This document shows, one piece after another, positions 1-5,653 of a stretch of DNA of 5,653 nucleotides. The position numbers and the translations under genes were made by a program. The notes below the pieces were generated by a model, which saw only the letters and a program-made list of their open reading frames with translations, did not search any database and was not told the DNA's origin. Location: positions 1 through 5,653 of the forward strand of contig CAYIYM010000061.1 of assembly GCA_964367685.1 (NCBI GenBank), in the 5' to 3' direction. Origin of the DNA: CAUPWF01 sp964367685 (lineage in GTDB: Bacteria; Bacillota; Clostridia; Lachnospirales; Lachnospiraceae). Within the stretch, counting starts at the first letter, position 1. Every line of letters starts with the position of its first letter.

Positions 1-1731
1 GTATGTCTAAACATAGGAACTATTGATGCTTTTGCAAATAATATTGAGTCACAAATAGAACAAGCAAAGGACAATGAAATAGTTACTAGAGGATATGCAA
101 ATAGAATGAGTGTCAACAACAATAAATTCTCTATTTATGGTTGGGGGTTTATTGAAGGGATAAATTCCACAGATAGTATGATTACGATTCTGTTTGAGGG
201 GATTTATCATGGGAATGATTATAAGGCTTCAGTTGAACGGACGAAGAGAACTGATTTGACAAATCGCTTTGGTGAGGATACATTCGACTACGACAATTCA
301 GGCTATAAGTTAGACGAGTATGATGTATCTAATTTCGTTCCAGATTTATACACTGTGGGTATTCTAATAGAAAATGGAGACATGGTTGGATATGAAAAAT
401 TAGATTTTACGTTTCAGATTGAGAATGAGCTTAGTATTGCGTTAGATGATATATTGGTAGAGCAAGATGTGAAAAATTATGAAATAGAGCAAGCGTATAA
501 GAATGGAGAATATTCGAAAGAAACACCTTATGAAATGGTGAACCCATATCATAGAATGCAAGAAGCGACACTTCATATATATGACACAGAAGACGAAGAA
601 ACAGGAAAAACAGTGAGAGTTTTTGAGTACGAGAATACAGAACCACTTGTGTTTGGCAACGATGAAATTGGTTATCATACAATTACCAACAGATTGATGA
701 ATGATAACTTTGTTTTAACGTCCGATATTTTTACAGGAAATGCTCTGTACAATGATTCTTTCTTTGAAGTGGATCCAGCAGGGCGTATCGTTGCGGAGTA
801 TGTAGTGGAAAATGTGAAGCAAGTCACTGAATTGGCGAATGGTAATTTTCTTGCATTAGGAAGAAAGCCAAATAGTGAGGAAAATGAACAAGCTCTATAT
901 GAGATTGAGCGAAATACAGGGACATATCTTAGAATCTGGGATCCTACACAAAAAACAATGGATGAAATTGTAACATTATATGAAGATGAAGAGAGTCCAG
1001 AGGAACCCTATCTAATTGAGAACTTAGATAGCAAAACTCCAAGATATGGCGTACTTCCAGAAAAAAACTTTGATAATATAGTCAAATTACCACAATATGA
1101 TAAATCATTAGATTTAGTGCACAGTAATTTTACGGACAATGGCTTATATCTGACAGTGGAATTGGAATTATCGGCAGAAGAAGTATCTTCAGAGGAGCTT
1201 TTTCTCTATTTTGTAGGAGAAGAAACATATAAGTATAGCTTAGGAACAGGGAATGAAATTACAACTTATATTGATAATTGGATGTTTCCAGATGATTGGT
1301 ATGAGATTTACTTTGTAAGAGGTGACCAGATGACGGAAATATTGGCTGAATGGGCAAATCAACCTGTTCCAACTCGTGAGATGGAGGGACGTACGGTTGA
1401 TATTCAAGTGGATAATCCAGAATATGGATCTTATATCGAGGAAACGTTCCATTATGATGGTGTGGAAACAACATTAATGGCAACTGCTAAAGATGGGTAT
1501 GAAGTAAAAGCATGGTTAGAAGATGGAAAATGGATTTCACGAGGTGAACTTTGTGAATTTGAAGTAGATGGAGATACACAGCTAGAACTGATTGTTCGAG
1601 AAAAGGGAAGTTTTTACTACCCAATTAAGAATATGATAGAAGATTTTGCATTCATTGTAATTGCAATGCTACTAATTATAGGGTCTAGTATCCATTGGTA
1701 CAAAAAAGGTGAGTATAGCATTAAGCGTTGA
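1..1731 (+). CDS. Membrane-anchored surface protein with Ig-like module, partial ASST-like propeller and InlB-type repeat (5' end outside window)
   Basis: The frame is open from base 1. The ATG at 106 has only a distant AGAGGA (88-93, 12-base spacer), so it is probably internal and the true start lies upstream. Numbering from that Met, residues 8-107 form a beta-rich module opening with YGWGFIEG and followed by a conserved-looking R-x-D-[LV]-T element, as in extracellular modules of Clostridia polysaccharide-locus proteins. Residues 186-280 resemble two arylsulfotransferase (ASST, PF05935-like) blades: a 'D/N-N-F-V-L...FFEVDPAGRIVAEY' unit, then 'ELANGNFLALG...LYEIERNTGTYLRIWD'. The HH-type pair usual between such blades is replaced by KQV, and no DWxHxNS catalytic segment follows. 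Residues 428-499 (DGYEVKAW...) match the divergent InlB B-repeat pattern. Residues about 511-531 form a hydrophobic helix followed by a basic tail (WYKKGEYSIKR), giving an outside-facing ectodomain. It lies 17 bases before the polymerase gene, probably in one operon. ASST kinship is inferred from pattern only. Sulfotransferase activity is doubtful, and a structural or polymer-export role is equally possible. Confidence 0.75.
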   Translation, partial: VCLNIGTIDAFANNIESQIEQAKDNEIVTRGYANRMSVNNNKFSIYGWGFIEGINSTDSMITILFEGIYHGNDYKASVERTKRTDLTNRFGEDTFDYDNSGYKLDEYDVSNFVPDLYTVGILIENGDMVGYEKLDFTFQIENELSIALDDILVEQDVKNYEIEQAYKNGEYSKETPYEMVNPYHRMQEATLHIYDTEDEETGKTVRVFEYENTEPLVFGNDEIGYHTITNRLMNDNFVLTSDIFTGNALYNDSFFEVDPAGRIVAEYVVENVKQVTELANGNFLALGRKPNSEENEQALYEIERNTGTYLRIWDPTQKTMDEIVTLYEDEESPEEPYLIENLDSKTPRYGVLPEKNFDNIVKLPQYDKSLDLVHSNFTDNGLYLTVELELSAEEVSSEELFLYFVGEETYKYSLGTGNEITTYIDNWMFPDDWYEIYFVRGDQMTEILAEWANQPVPTREMEGRTVDIQVDNPEYGSYIEETFHYDGVETTLMATAKDGYEVKAWLEDGKWISRGELCEFEVDGDTQLELIVREKGSFYYPIKNMIEDFAFIVIAMLLIIGSSIHWYKKGEYSIKR

Positions 1732-1748
1732 AAATATAGGAGATAACG

Positions 1749-2945
1749 ATGAGATATGTCATTTTATTAATATTGATTGTGCTATCATTTAGCAGATTAA
1801 AAAAGAATATAGTTGCATTCCGAATAGTGAGTGTATTGTATGCACTATTTATAGGGATGCGCTATGGCCAAGGGCTAGATTACTTCTCCTATGGGCATAC
1901 TTATATGTCACAGCCGACTTTTTTTGACATTGTGACGGGATCAAAGTCATTATACCCTACCTTTTTTGAGCCAGGATATAATATTTTAGTTTCAATTTTT
2001 CGCCAATTATCAGTGCCTTATGAAGGATTTGTATTTGTAATTAGCGTAGGTATAGTATATGGATTATATAAGTTTATTGTTAAATACAGTGAAAACTATA
2101 TGCTATCGTTTATGGCATTATATGCATGCTATGGAATTATGATTGTGGAATCCGCATATAGACAAGTGATTGCAATGACGTTGCTAGTTGTTGCAGTACC
2201 ATTTTTGGAAAGAAAGAAGTATGTGCAAGCGATAATTATTATGTGCTTAGCGACTTCGTTTCATGTAACAGCAGCAGTACTGTGCTTGGTTTTTATTGTA
2301 TTCTATATTGATAGAATTTTTGAAATTTTTGAAAAATATTGGATGAAAATAATACTGGGGATAGTGCTTCCATGTGCATTAATAATTAATTTTATTGGGT
2401 TACATAATATTTTAACAATACTTTCATTGCCGGACTTTATAGCATCGAAGGCTAATTTTTACCTAGGAGTACCTTCACCATATTCGATTGTAGCATTAGG
2501 ATATCGAATATTACTCTTCCTTGTTATTATGATTGCACTTAAAGTGTGTGAATATAATAAAACTACGAAGAGATTTATGTACCTTATGATTATTGGTTAT
2601 TGTGTTTATTTTACGATTGCAAGATTTCCAATTCTATCAAGGGTTACGATGTATTTTGAATTGTTTGAGATTGTTGTTGTTCCTACATTACTTTACAGTG
2701 CATGGAAATATTTTGAAGAGAACGCTAAATTACAAAAAGCTGTAGTTGCATTTGGAACTGCTGGATATATGATGGTATTAACCTTATTATTTCTAAATGA
2801 TATTAACTTTGTAAATGAAGCAGGATACTATGAAGAAGCACATACTCCATATATTTCCATTTTTAATCAAGATGAAATTGAAAATCACATAGATATTAGT
2901 ACGAATATTTATTATCCCGGTTTTATGCATATGCGAGGTCGCTAA
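1749..2945 (+). CDS. EpsG/Wzy-like polysaccharide polymerase
   Basis: This 398-residue protein is dominated by hydrophobic segments, with roughly ten membrane helices (for example residues 21-37, 92-110, 117-133, 137-152, 159-185, 199-218, 246-264, 276-292, 301-320 and 330-349). The EpsG-family signature is visible: RYGQGLDYFSY (38-48) after the second helix, YRQ (137-139) at the start of a helix, ERKKY (154-158), FHVTA (171-175) and SRVTMYF (297-303). EpsG proteins are Wzy-type membrane enzymes thought to polymerise lipid-linked oligosaccharide repeats at the outer face of the membrane, and the length is normal for the family. The start is supported by AGGAGA at 1738-1743, five bases before the ATG. 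The gene follows the surface-protein gene by 17 bases and is the last gene of its operon, since a strong terminator begins 38 bases after the stop. The hydrophilic C-terminal tail (about 350-398) is unassigned. Family assignment is by motif and topology. The linkage formed cannot be read from the sequence. Confidence 0.85.
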   Translation: MRYVILLILIVLSFSRLKKNIVAFRIVSVLYALFIGMRYGQGLDYFSYGHTYMSQPTFFDIVTGSKSLYPTFFEPGYNILVSIFRQLSVPYEGFVFVISVGIVYGLYKFIVKYSENYMLSFMALYACYGIMIVESAYRQVIAMTLLVVAVPFLERKKYVQAIIIMCLATSFHVTAAVLCLVFIVFYIDRIFEIFEKYWMKIILGIVLPCALIINFIGLHNILTILSLPDFIASKANFYLGVPSPYSIVALGYRILLFLVIMIALKVCEYNKTTKRFMYLMIIGYCVYFTIARFPILSRVTMYFELFEIVVVPTLLYSAWKYFEENAKLQKAVVAFGTAGYMMVLTLLFLNDINFVNEAGYYEEAHTPYISIFNQDEIENHIDISTNIYYPGFMHMRGR

Positions 2946-2977
2946 TTGAATCGGTAAATGATTGAAAATTTCTGTAT

Positions 2978-3008
2978 AAAAAAGTTGGCTTAGAGCCAAC
3001 TTTTTTTT
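2978..3008. terminator. Bidirectional intrinsic terminator between convergent genes
   Basis: A perfect 7-bp GC-containing stem (GTTGGCT at 2984-2990 with AGCCAAC at 2994-3000) closes a 3-base loop, TAG. It is flanked by A6 at 2978-2983 and T8 at 3001-3008, which can extend the stem by six A-T pairs. Read rightward the T8 follows the hairpin and would end the polymerase operon. Read leftward the A6 becomes a U-run and would end the glycosyltransferase transcript. The stop codon of the leftward gene (TAA on the minus strand, 2990-2992) sits at the stem-loop junction, so the hairpin overlaps its last codons. Confidence 0.93.
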
Positions 3009-3742
3009 ATCCCATTCGTTGCATATAGAAAGAAATACCAACAAGAACGAAAGAATCCTAATTTTTCTTGATTCTTATAAATAAGGAAGCGTTGCAATGC
3101 AGCATTTTTTTTATTGAACGAACGACTAGTTTCTAGAATTCGATAGTGCATGAGAACATCAGGAATACCAGTAAGTTTTGCACCCTCTCTTAGTAATGTT
3201 AACCATAGTGAATAGTCCTCATGATAAAAATTAGGATTAAATTTATGACGCTCTAATGAAGTTGATTTTACAACAAGGGATGAACAACCAACTAGATTTT
3301 CTTTTAAGAGAGAATGGTAAGTGATAGTGGAAGGAACAATGTATGGAGCTTTTATGCTTTGTCCTTTCAAATCAATAAAATCATATGAAGTACAGCATAA
3401 ATCACAGTTACTTACTTCAATTATTTCGGCTTGTAGTTTCAACTTATCTTTATGCCAGAGATCATCACTGTCAAGGAATGCGATGAAAGTCCCAGTAGCT
3501 AGTGCAATACCTCTGTTACGTGTTCGAGCAACTCCTAGATTTTGATTATTAGGAAAAGAAGATAGATTATCATATTTATTTACAAATTCATCAATAATTA
3601 GCTGTGTTGAATCAGTAGAATAATCATTTAGTATAAGTACTTCATAGTCAGTATATGTCTGTGCAATCACACTATTTAAAGTTTCTCTTAAGGTGTGCTC
3701 GCAATTATATGCTGGAATAATAATTGAAAAGAATGGTTTCAT
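2990..3742 (-). CDS. Family 2 glycosyltransferase, TuaG-like
   Basis: A 250-residue GT-A fold inverting glycosyltransferase. It opens with FSIIIPAYNCEHTLRETL (5-22). It then has the nucleotide-binding LNDYSTDST (38-46; Asp40 kept, with Asn where Asp is more usual before it), NLGVARTRNRG (68-78), the metal-binding DSDD (91-94) and HEDYSLW (174-180), which supplies the acidic pair typical of the acceptor/catalytic region. The C-terminal half (TSYDFID, ITYHSLLKENLVGCSSLVVK, MHYRI, WYFFLYATNGIKK) follows the pattern of TuaG-type teichuronic acid and capsule glycosyltransferases. There is no clear transmembrane helix, so it is expected in the cytoplasm at the membrane surface. The start is supported by GAGGT (minus strand, 3748-3752), five bases upstream of the ATG. 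It is the only leftward gene in the window. It has its own promoter in the divergent region and ends inside the shared terminator. Donor and acceptor sugars cannot be predicted. Confidence 0.92.
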   Translation of the reverse strand: MKPFFSIIIPAYNCEHTLRETLNSVIAQTYTDYEVLILNDYSTDSTQLIIDEFVNKYDNLSSFPNNQNLGVARTRNRGIALATGTFIAFLDSDDLWHKDKLKLQAEIIEVSNCDLCCTSYDFIDLKGQSIKAPYIVPSTITYHSLLKENLVGCSSLVVKSTSLERHKFNPNFYHEDYSLWLTLLREGAKLTGIPDVLMHYRILETSRSFNKKNAALQRFLIYKNQEKLGFFRSCWYFFLYATNGIKKSWL

Positions 3743-3769
3743 TGGTTACCTCGCTACTTGTTTTTAGTT

Positions 3770-3778
3770 AGTATAGCA
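3770..3778 (-). promoter_or_regulatory. Extended -10 promoter for the GT2 gene
   Basis: On the minus strand this reads TGCTATACT: a TATACT -10 box (3770-3775) preceded by the TGn extension (3776-3778). No good TTGACA-like -35 lies 16-18 bp upstream, which is tolerated by extended -10 promoters. The box is 27 bases before the start codon, leaving a short leader that includes the GAGGT ribosome binding site. Confidence 0.55.
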
Positions 3779-3817
3779 TAAAAAACAACTTCTAAGCTAG
3801 TAACACCACAAGTATTT

Positions 3818-3826
3818 TGTTATAAT
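3818..3826 (+). promoter_or_regulatory. Extended -10 promoter for capF-capG
   Basis: TGTTATAAT combines a consensus TATAAT -10 (3821-3826) with the TGn extension (3818-3820). The hexamer 17 bp upstream (TAGTAA, 3798-3803) is a poor -35, so recognition would rely on the extended -10. Transcription would start near 3833, giving a leader of about 40 bases before the AAGGAGA site and the capF ATG. Confidence 0.65.
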
Positions 3827-3873
3827 ATAAAGCAGAATATCAAGTATTCAACATAGAAAAAAGGAGACCAAAT

Positions 3874-5016
3874 ATGAAAGTTTTAATAACTGGAGCAGGT
3901 GGATTCATTGGAAGGAACCTAATAGCACAGCTTGGAAATATAATACAAGAAAAAGTTTCTTATTTTGATATTACAAAAAATATTGAAATATTCGAATACG
4001 ATGTAAATTCAAAAGAAGAAGAACTAGAAATATACTGTAAAGAGTGCGACTTTGTATTTCACTTAGCAGGCGTAAATAGACCAGAGAATAATGATGAATT
4101 TATGAAGGGGAACTTTGGGTTTACCTCTACATTACTTGATACATTGAAGAAGTACGAAAACAAAGCACCTGTTCTAATTACATCATCGATCCAAGCAGTT
4201 CTAGCTAATCCGTATGGAGAGAGTAAGAAAGCTGGAGAGGATTTGCTGTTAGAGTATTCGAAAGAAGTCGGTGCTAAGGTACTGATTTATAGATTACCAA
4301 ATGTATTTGGCAAATGGTGCAGACCAAACTATAACAGTGCAGTTGCTACCTTCTGTAACAATATTGCTACAGGAAAAGAAATACAGGTTAATGATCCATC
4401 TGTTAATATGCAATTGGTATATATAGATGATGTTGTAGATGAATTTATTGGTTCTTTGGTAGGAAAAGAGCATGTGGAAGAAGGGTATTGCTTTATACCT
4501 ACAGTCCATAAAGTACGATTGGGAGAGATTGTGGAATTACTTTATTCATTCAAAGAAAGCCGTGAGAACTTAAGTGTACCTTTCTTGAAGAATGAATTTA
4601 CAAAAGCTTTGTATAGTACTTATTTGAGCTATCTGCCAATAGACGAATTTTCTTATCCGTTAAAAATGAATGTGGATAATAGAGGATCTTTTACGGAAAT
4701 CATTAGAACAGATGATAGAGGACAATTCTCAGTAAATGTATCGAAGCCTGGAATCACAAAAGGGAACCACTGGCATCATACGAAGAACGAAAAGTTTGTA
4801 GTGGTATCTGGAAAAGCCCTAATTCAATTTAGGAAGATTGGAACAGAAGAAGTGATTGACTATCATGTTTCAGGCGAGAAAATAGAAGTAGTTGATATTC
4901 CAGTTGGATATACACATAACATCATCAATGAAGGAACAGAAGAATTAATCACATTTATGTGGTGTAATGAGTGCTTTAATCCCAATAAACCAGACACATA
5001 TTTTGAAGAGGTATAA
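3874..5016 (+). CDS. capF: CapF/WbjC-type bifunctional UDP-sugar reductase/epimerase (SDR plus cupin)
   Basis: The N-terminal extended-SDR domain (about 1-245) has the NAD(P)-binding GAGGFIG (7-13), HLAGVNRP (63-70), the active-site serines near TSS (103-105) and the YGESK catalytic pair Tyr114/Lys118. The C-terminal cupin (about 260-380) has GNHWHHTKNEKF (297-308), with metal-ligand candidates His299, His301 and Glu306, and a second-motif histidine, His348 (GYTHN). This two-domain build at 380 residues matches Staphylococcus CapF and Pseudomonas WbjC. In that family the cupin epimerises C3 of the 4-keto sugar made by CapE, and the SDR domain then reduces it to UDP-2-acetamido-2,6-dideoxy-L-talose, on the way to UDP-L-FucNAc. 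It is a soluble cytoplasmic enzyme. The start is decided by AAGGAGA (3861-3867), six bases before the ATG. It is the first gene of a rightward operon, with capG two bases downstream. All key residues are present, so it looks functional. Confidence 0.93.
   Translation: MKVLITGAGGFIGRNLIAQLGNIIQEKVSYFDITKNIEIFEYDVNSKEEELEIYCKECDFVFHLAGVNRPENNDEFMKGNFGFTSTLLDTLKKYENKAPVLITSSIQAVLANPYGESKKAGEDLLLEYSKEVGAKVLIYRLPNVFGKWCRPNYNSAVATFCNNIATGKEIQVNDPSVNMQLVYIDDVVDEFIGSLVGKEHVEEGYCFIPTVHKVRLGEIVELLYSFKESRENLSVPFLKNEFTKALYSTYLSYLPIDEFSYPLKMNVDNRGSFTEIIRTDDRGQFSVNVSKPGITKGNHWHHTKNEKFVVVSGKALIQFRKIGTEEVIDYHVSGEKIEVVDIPVGYTHNIINEGTEELITFMWCNECFNPNKPDTYFEEV
5005..5011 (+). promoter_or_regulatory. Ribosome binding site of capG inside the capF 3' end
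   Basis: GAAGAGG lies within the last codons of capF, seven bases before the capG ATG at 5019. With only two bases between the capF stop and this ATG, it fixes the capG start and indicates translational coupling. Confidence 0.75.
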
Positions 5017-5018
5017 GA

Positions 5019-5653
5019 ATGAACAAATTAAAATTAATGACAATTATAGGAACAAGACCAGAAATCATAAGACTATCGGCTACAATAAAAAAATGTGATG
5101 AGTATTTCAATCAGATTCTAGTGCATACAGGACAGAATTATGATTATGAATTAAACCAAGTGTTCTTCGATGATTTAGGATTAAGAGAGCCAGATCATTT
5201 CTTGAATGCAGTAGGTGGAGATCTTGGAGAAACCATTGGTAACATCATTGCGAAATCATATAAATTACTGGCTGAGATTAAACCAGATGCATTATTAATC
5301 TTAGGTGATACCAATTCTTGCCTTTCTGCAATTGCAGCGAAGAGACTACATATCCCAATCTTTCATATGGAAGCGGGTAATCGTTGCTTTGATGAATGCC
5401 TTCCAGAGGAAACAAATAGAAGAATCGTAGATCATATCGCAGACGTGAATTTATGTTATTCAGAACATGCTAGAAGGTATCTGAATCAAGAAGGCACAGC
5501 ACGTGAACGCACCTACGTAACTGGTTCACCAATGGCAGAAGTGCTTCAGAATAATATTGAACAAATTAAAGAATCTAATGTTTTAGAGAAATTGAAGCTT
5601 GAAAAGGGAAAGTATATCTTACTTTCAGCTCATAGAGAAGAGAATATTGATAA
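5019..5653 (+). CDS. capG: CapG/WbjD-type UDP-N-acetyl-L-talosamine 2-epimerase (WecB family, 3' end outside window)
   Basis: The frame is open from the ATG to the right edge, covering 211 codons of a family that is usually about 370-380 residues, so roughly the first 55 percent is seen. Non-hydrolysing UDP-GlcNAc 2-epimerase motifs appear in order: GTRPE (11-15), HTGQNYD (36-42), GDTNS (96-100), HMEAGNR (116-122), PEETNRRIVDH (129-139), TGSPM (168-172) and HREEN (205-209). Asp97, Glu118, the Glu130/131 pair and His205 correspond to the catalytic acids and histidine known in WecB. The HMEAGNRCFD version (Asn-Arg-Cys where WecB has Leu-Arg-Ser-like residues), together with position directly after capF, favours the CapG/WbjD branch over plain WecB/MnaA. 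The expected reaction is C2 epimerisation of UDP-2-acetamido-2,6-dideoxy-L-talose to UDP-N-acetyl-L-fucosamine in the cytoplasm. It is translationally coupled to capF. Confidence 0.92.
   Translation, partial: MNKLKLMTIIGTRPEIIRLSATIKKCDEYFNQILVHTGQNYDYELNQVFFDDLGLREPDHFLNAVGGDLGETIGNIIAKSYKLLAEIKPDALLILGDTNSCLSAIAAKRLHIPIFHMEAGNRCFDECLPEETNRRIVDHIADVNLCYSEHARRYLNQEGTARERTYVTGSPMAEVLQNNIEQIKESNVLEKLKLEKGKYILLSAHREENID

Larger units (their letters stand above)
3743..3873. promoter_or_regulatory. Divergent intergenic promoter region
   Basis: This 131-bp gap separates the leftward glycosyltransferase from the rightward capF-capG operon, and both are expected to start here. It contains one candidate extended -10 promoter per strand, each listed separately. 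The two -10 boxes lie about 50 bp apart and point away from each other, so a bound regulator or local supercoiling could couple them. An 8-bp direct repeat (CAAGTATT at 3809-3816 and 3841-3848) brackets the rightward -10. No riboswitch or long hairpin is apparent. Confidence 0.7.

Noticed and set aside
431..682. Two overlapping minus-strand open frames opposite the surface-protein gene
   Set aside because: They lie wholly antisense to a well-supported gene, have no ribosome binding site I can defend, and overlap each other in different frames.
1240..1483. Minus-strand open frames of about 70 codons
   Set aside because: They are antisense shadows of the InlB-repeat region, with no start signal or known motif.
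2793..3044. A_AAA_AAA slippery heptamer before a hairpin at the end of the GT2 gene, which could shift to a frame open into the antisense of the polymerase gene
   Set aside because: The hairpin starts almost at once after the A-run rather than at the usual spacing, the same hairpin should terminate the transcript, and the extended frame is only antisense of the polymerase 3' end with no recognisable protein character.
3321..3545. Plus-strand 74-codon open frame within the GT2 gene
   Set aside because: It is the complement of the conserved GT2 core (including DSDD and GVARTRNRG), so the coding signal belongs to the minus strand.
2978..3873. Phase-variable invertible segment carrying the GT2 gene
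   Set aside because: No inverted repeats were found at the two borders and no recombinase gene is in the window. The only clear inverted repeat is the terminator stem.
4294..4509. Minus-strand 71-codon open frame within capF
   Set aside because: It is antisense to the SDR domain of a clearly conserved enzyme and has no supporting signals.

Overview
This is an AT-rich stretch of a cell-surface polysaccharide (capsule/exopolysaccharide/O-antigen-like) locus. It most likely comes from a low-GC Gram-positive bacterium of the Bacillota, and Clostridia such as Lachnospiraceae fit best. The reasons are strong AGGAG-type ribosome binding sites, TATAAT-like extended -10 boxes, an EpsG-type polymerase and a TuaG-like glycosyltransferase. 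The taxon is an inference; no marker gene is present.

Layout. Bases 1-1731 (+) hold the 3' part of a large surface protein whose start lies left of the window. It has an N-terminal Ig-like 'GWGF' module, a short stretch resembling arylsulfotransferase (ASST) propeller blades but without a recognisable catalytic motif, a divergent InlB-type B-repeat and a C-terminal membrane anchor. Seventeen bases later, 1749-2945 (+) encodes an EpsG/Wzy-like multi-spanning polymerase. A hairpin at 2978-3008, with an A-run on one side and a T-run on the other, closes this operon. It also serves the convergent gene at 2990-3742 (-), a GT2 glycosyltransferase whose last codons lie inside the hairpin. A 131-bp divergent promoter region (3743-3873) then starts a new rightward operon. 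Its first gene is a CapF/WbjC-type bifunctional reductase-epimerase (3874-5016). The second is a CapG/WbjD-type UDP-sugar 2-epimerase (5019 to past the right edge).

How the genes fit together. CapF and CapG are the last two of the three enzymes (CapE, CapF, CapG) that convert UDP-GlcNAc to UDP-N-acetyl-L-fucosamine, so the polymer probably contains L-FucNAc. CapE is not in the window and is predicted to lie nearby. The GT2 enzyme would add a sugar to the lipid-linked repeat unit and the EpsG-like protein would polymerise it. The role of the anchored ASST-like protein is unknown, but its position next to the polymerase suggests a job at the outer face of the membrane. No tRNA, rRNA, CRISPR array or insertion sequence is visible.
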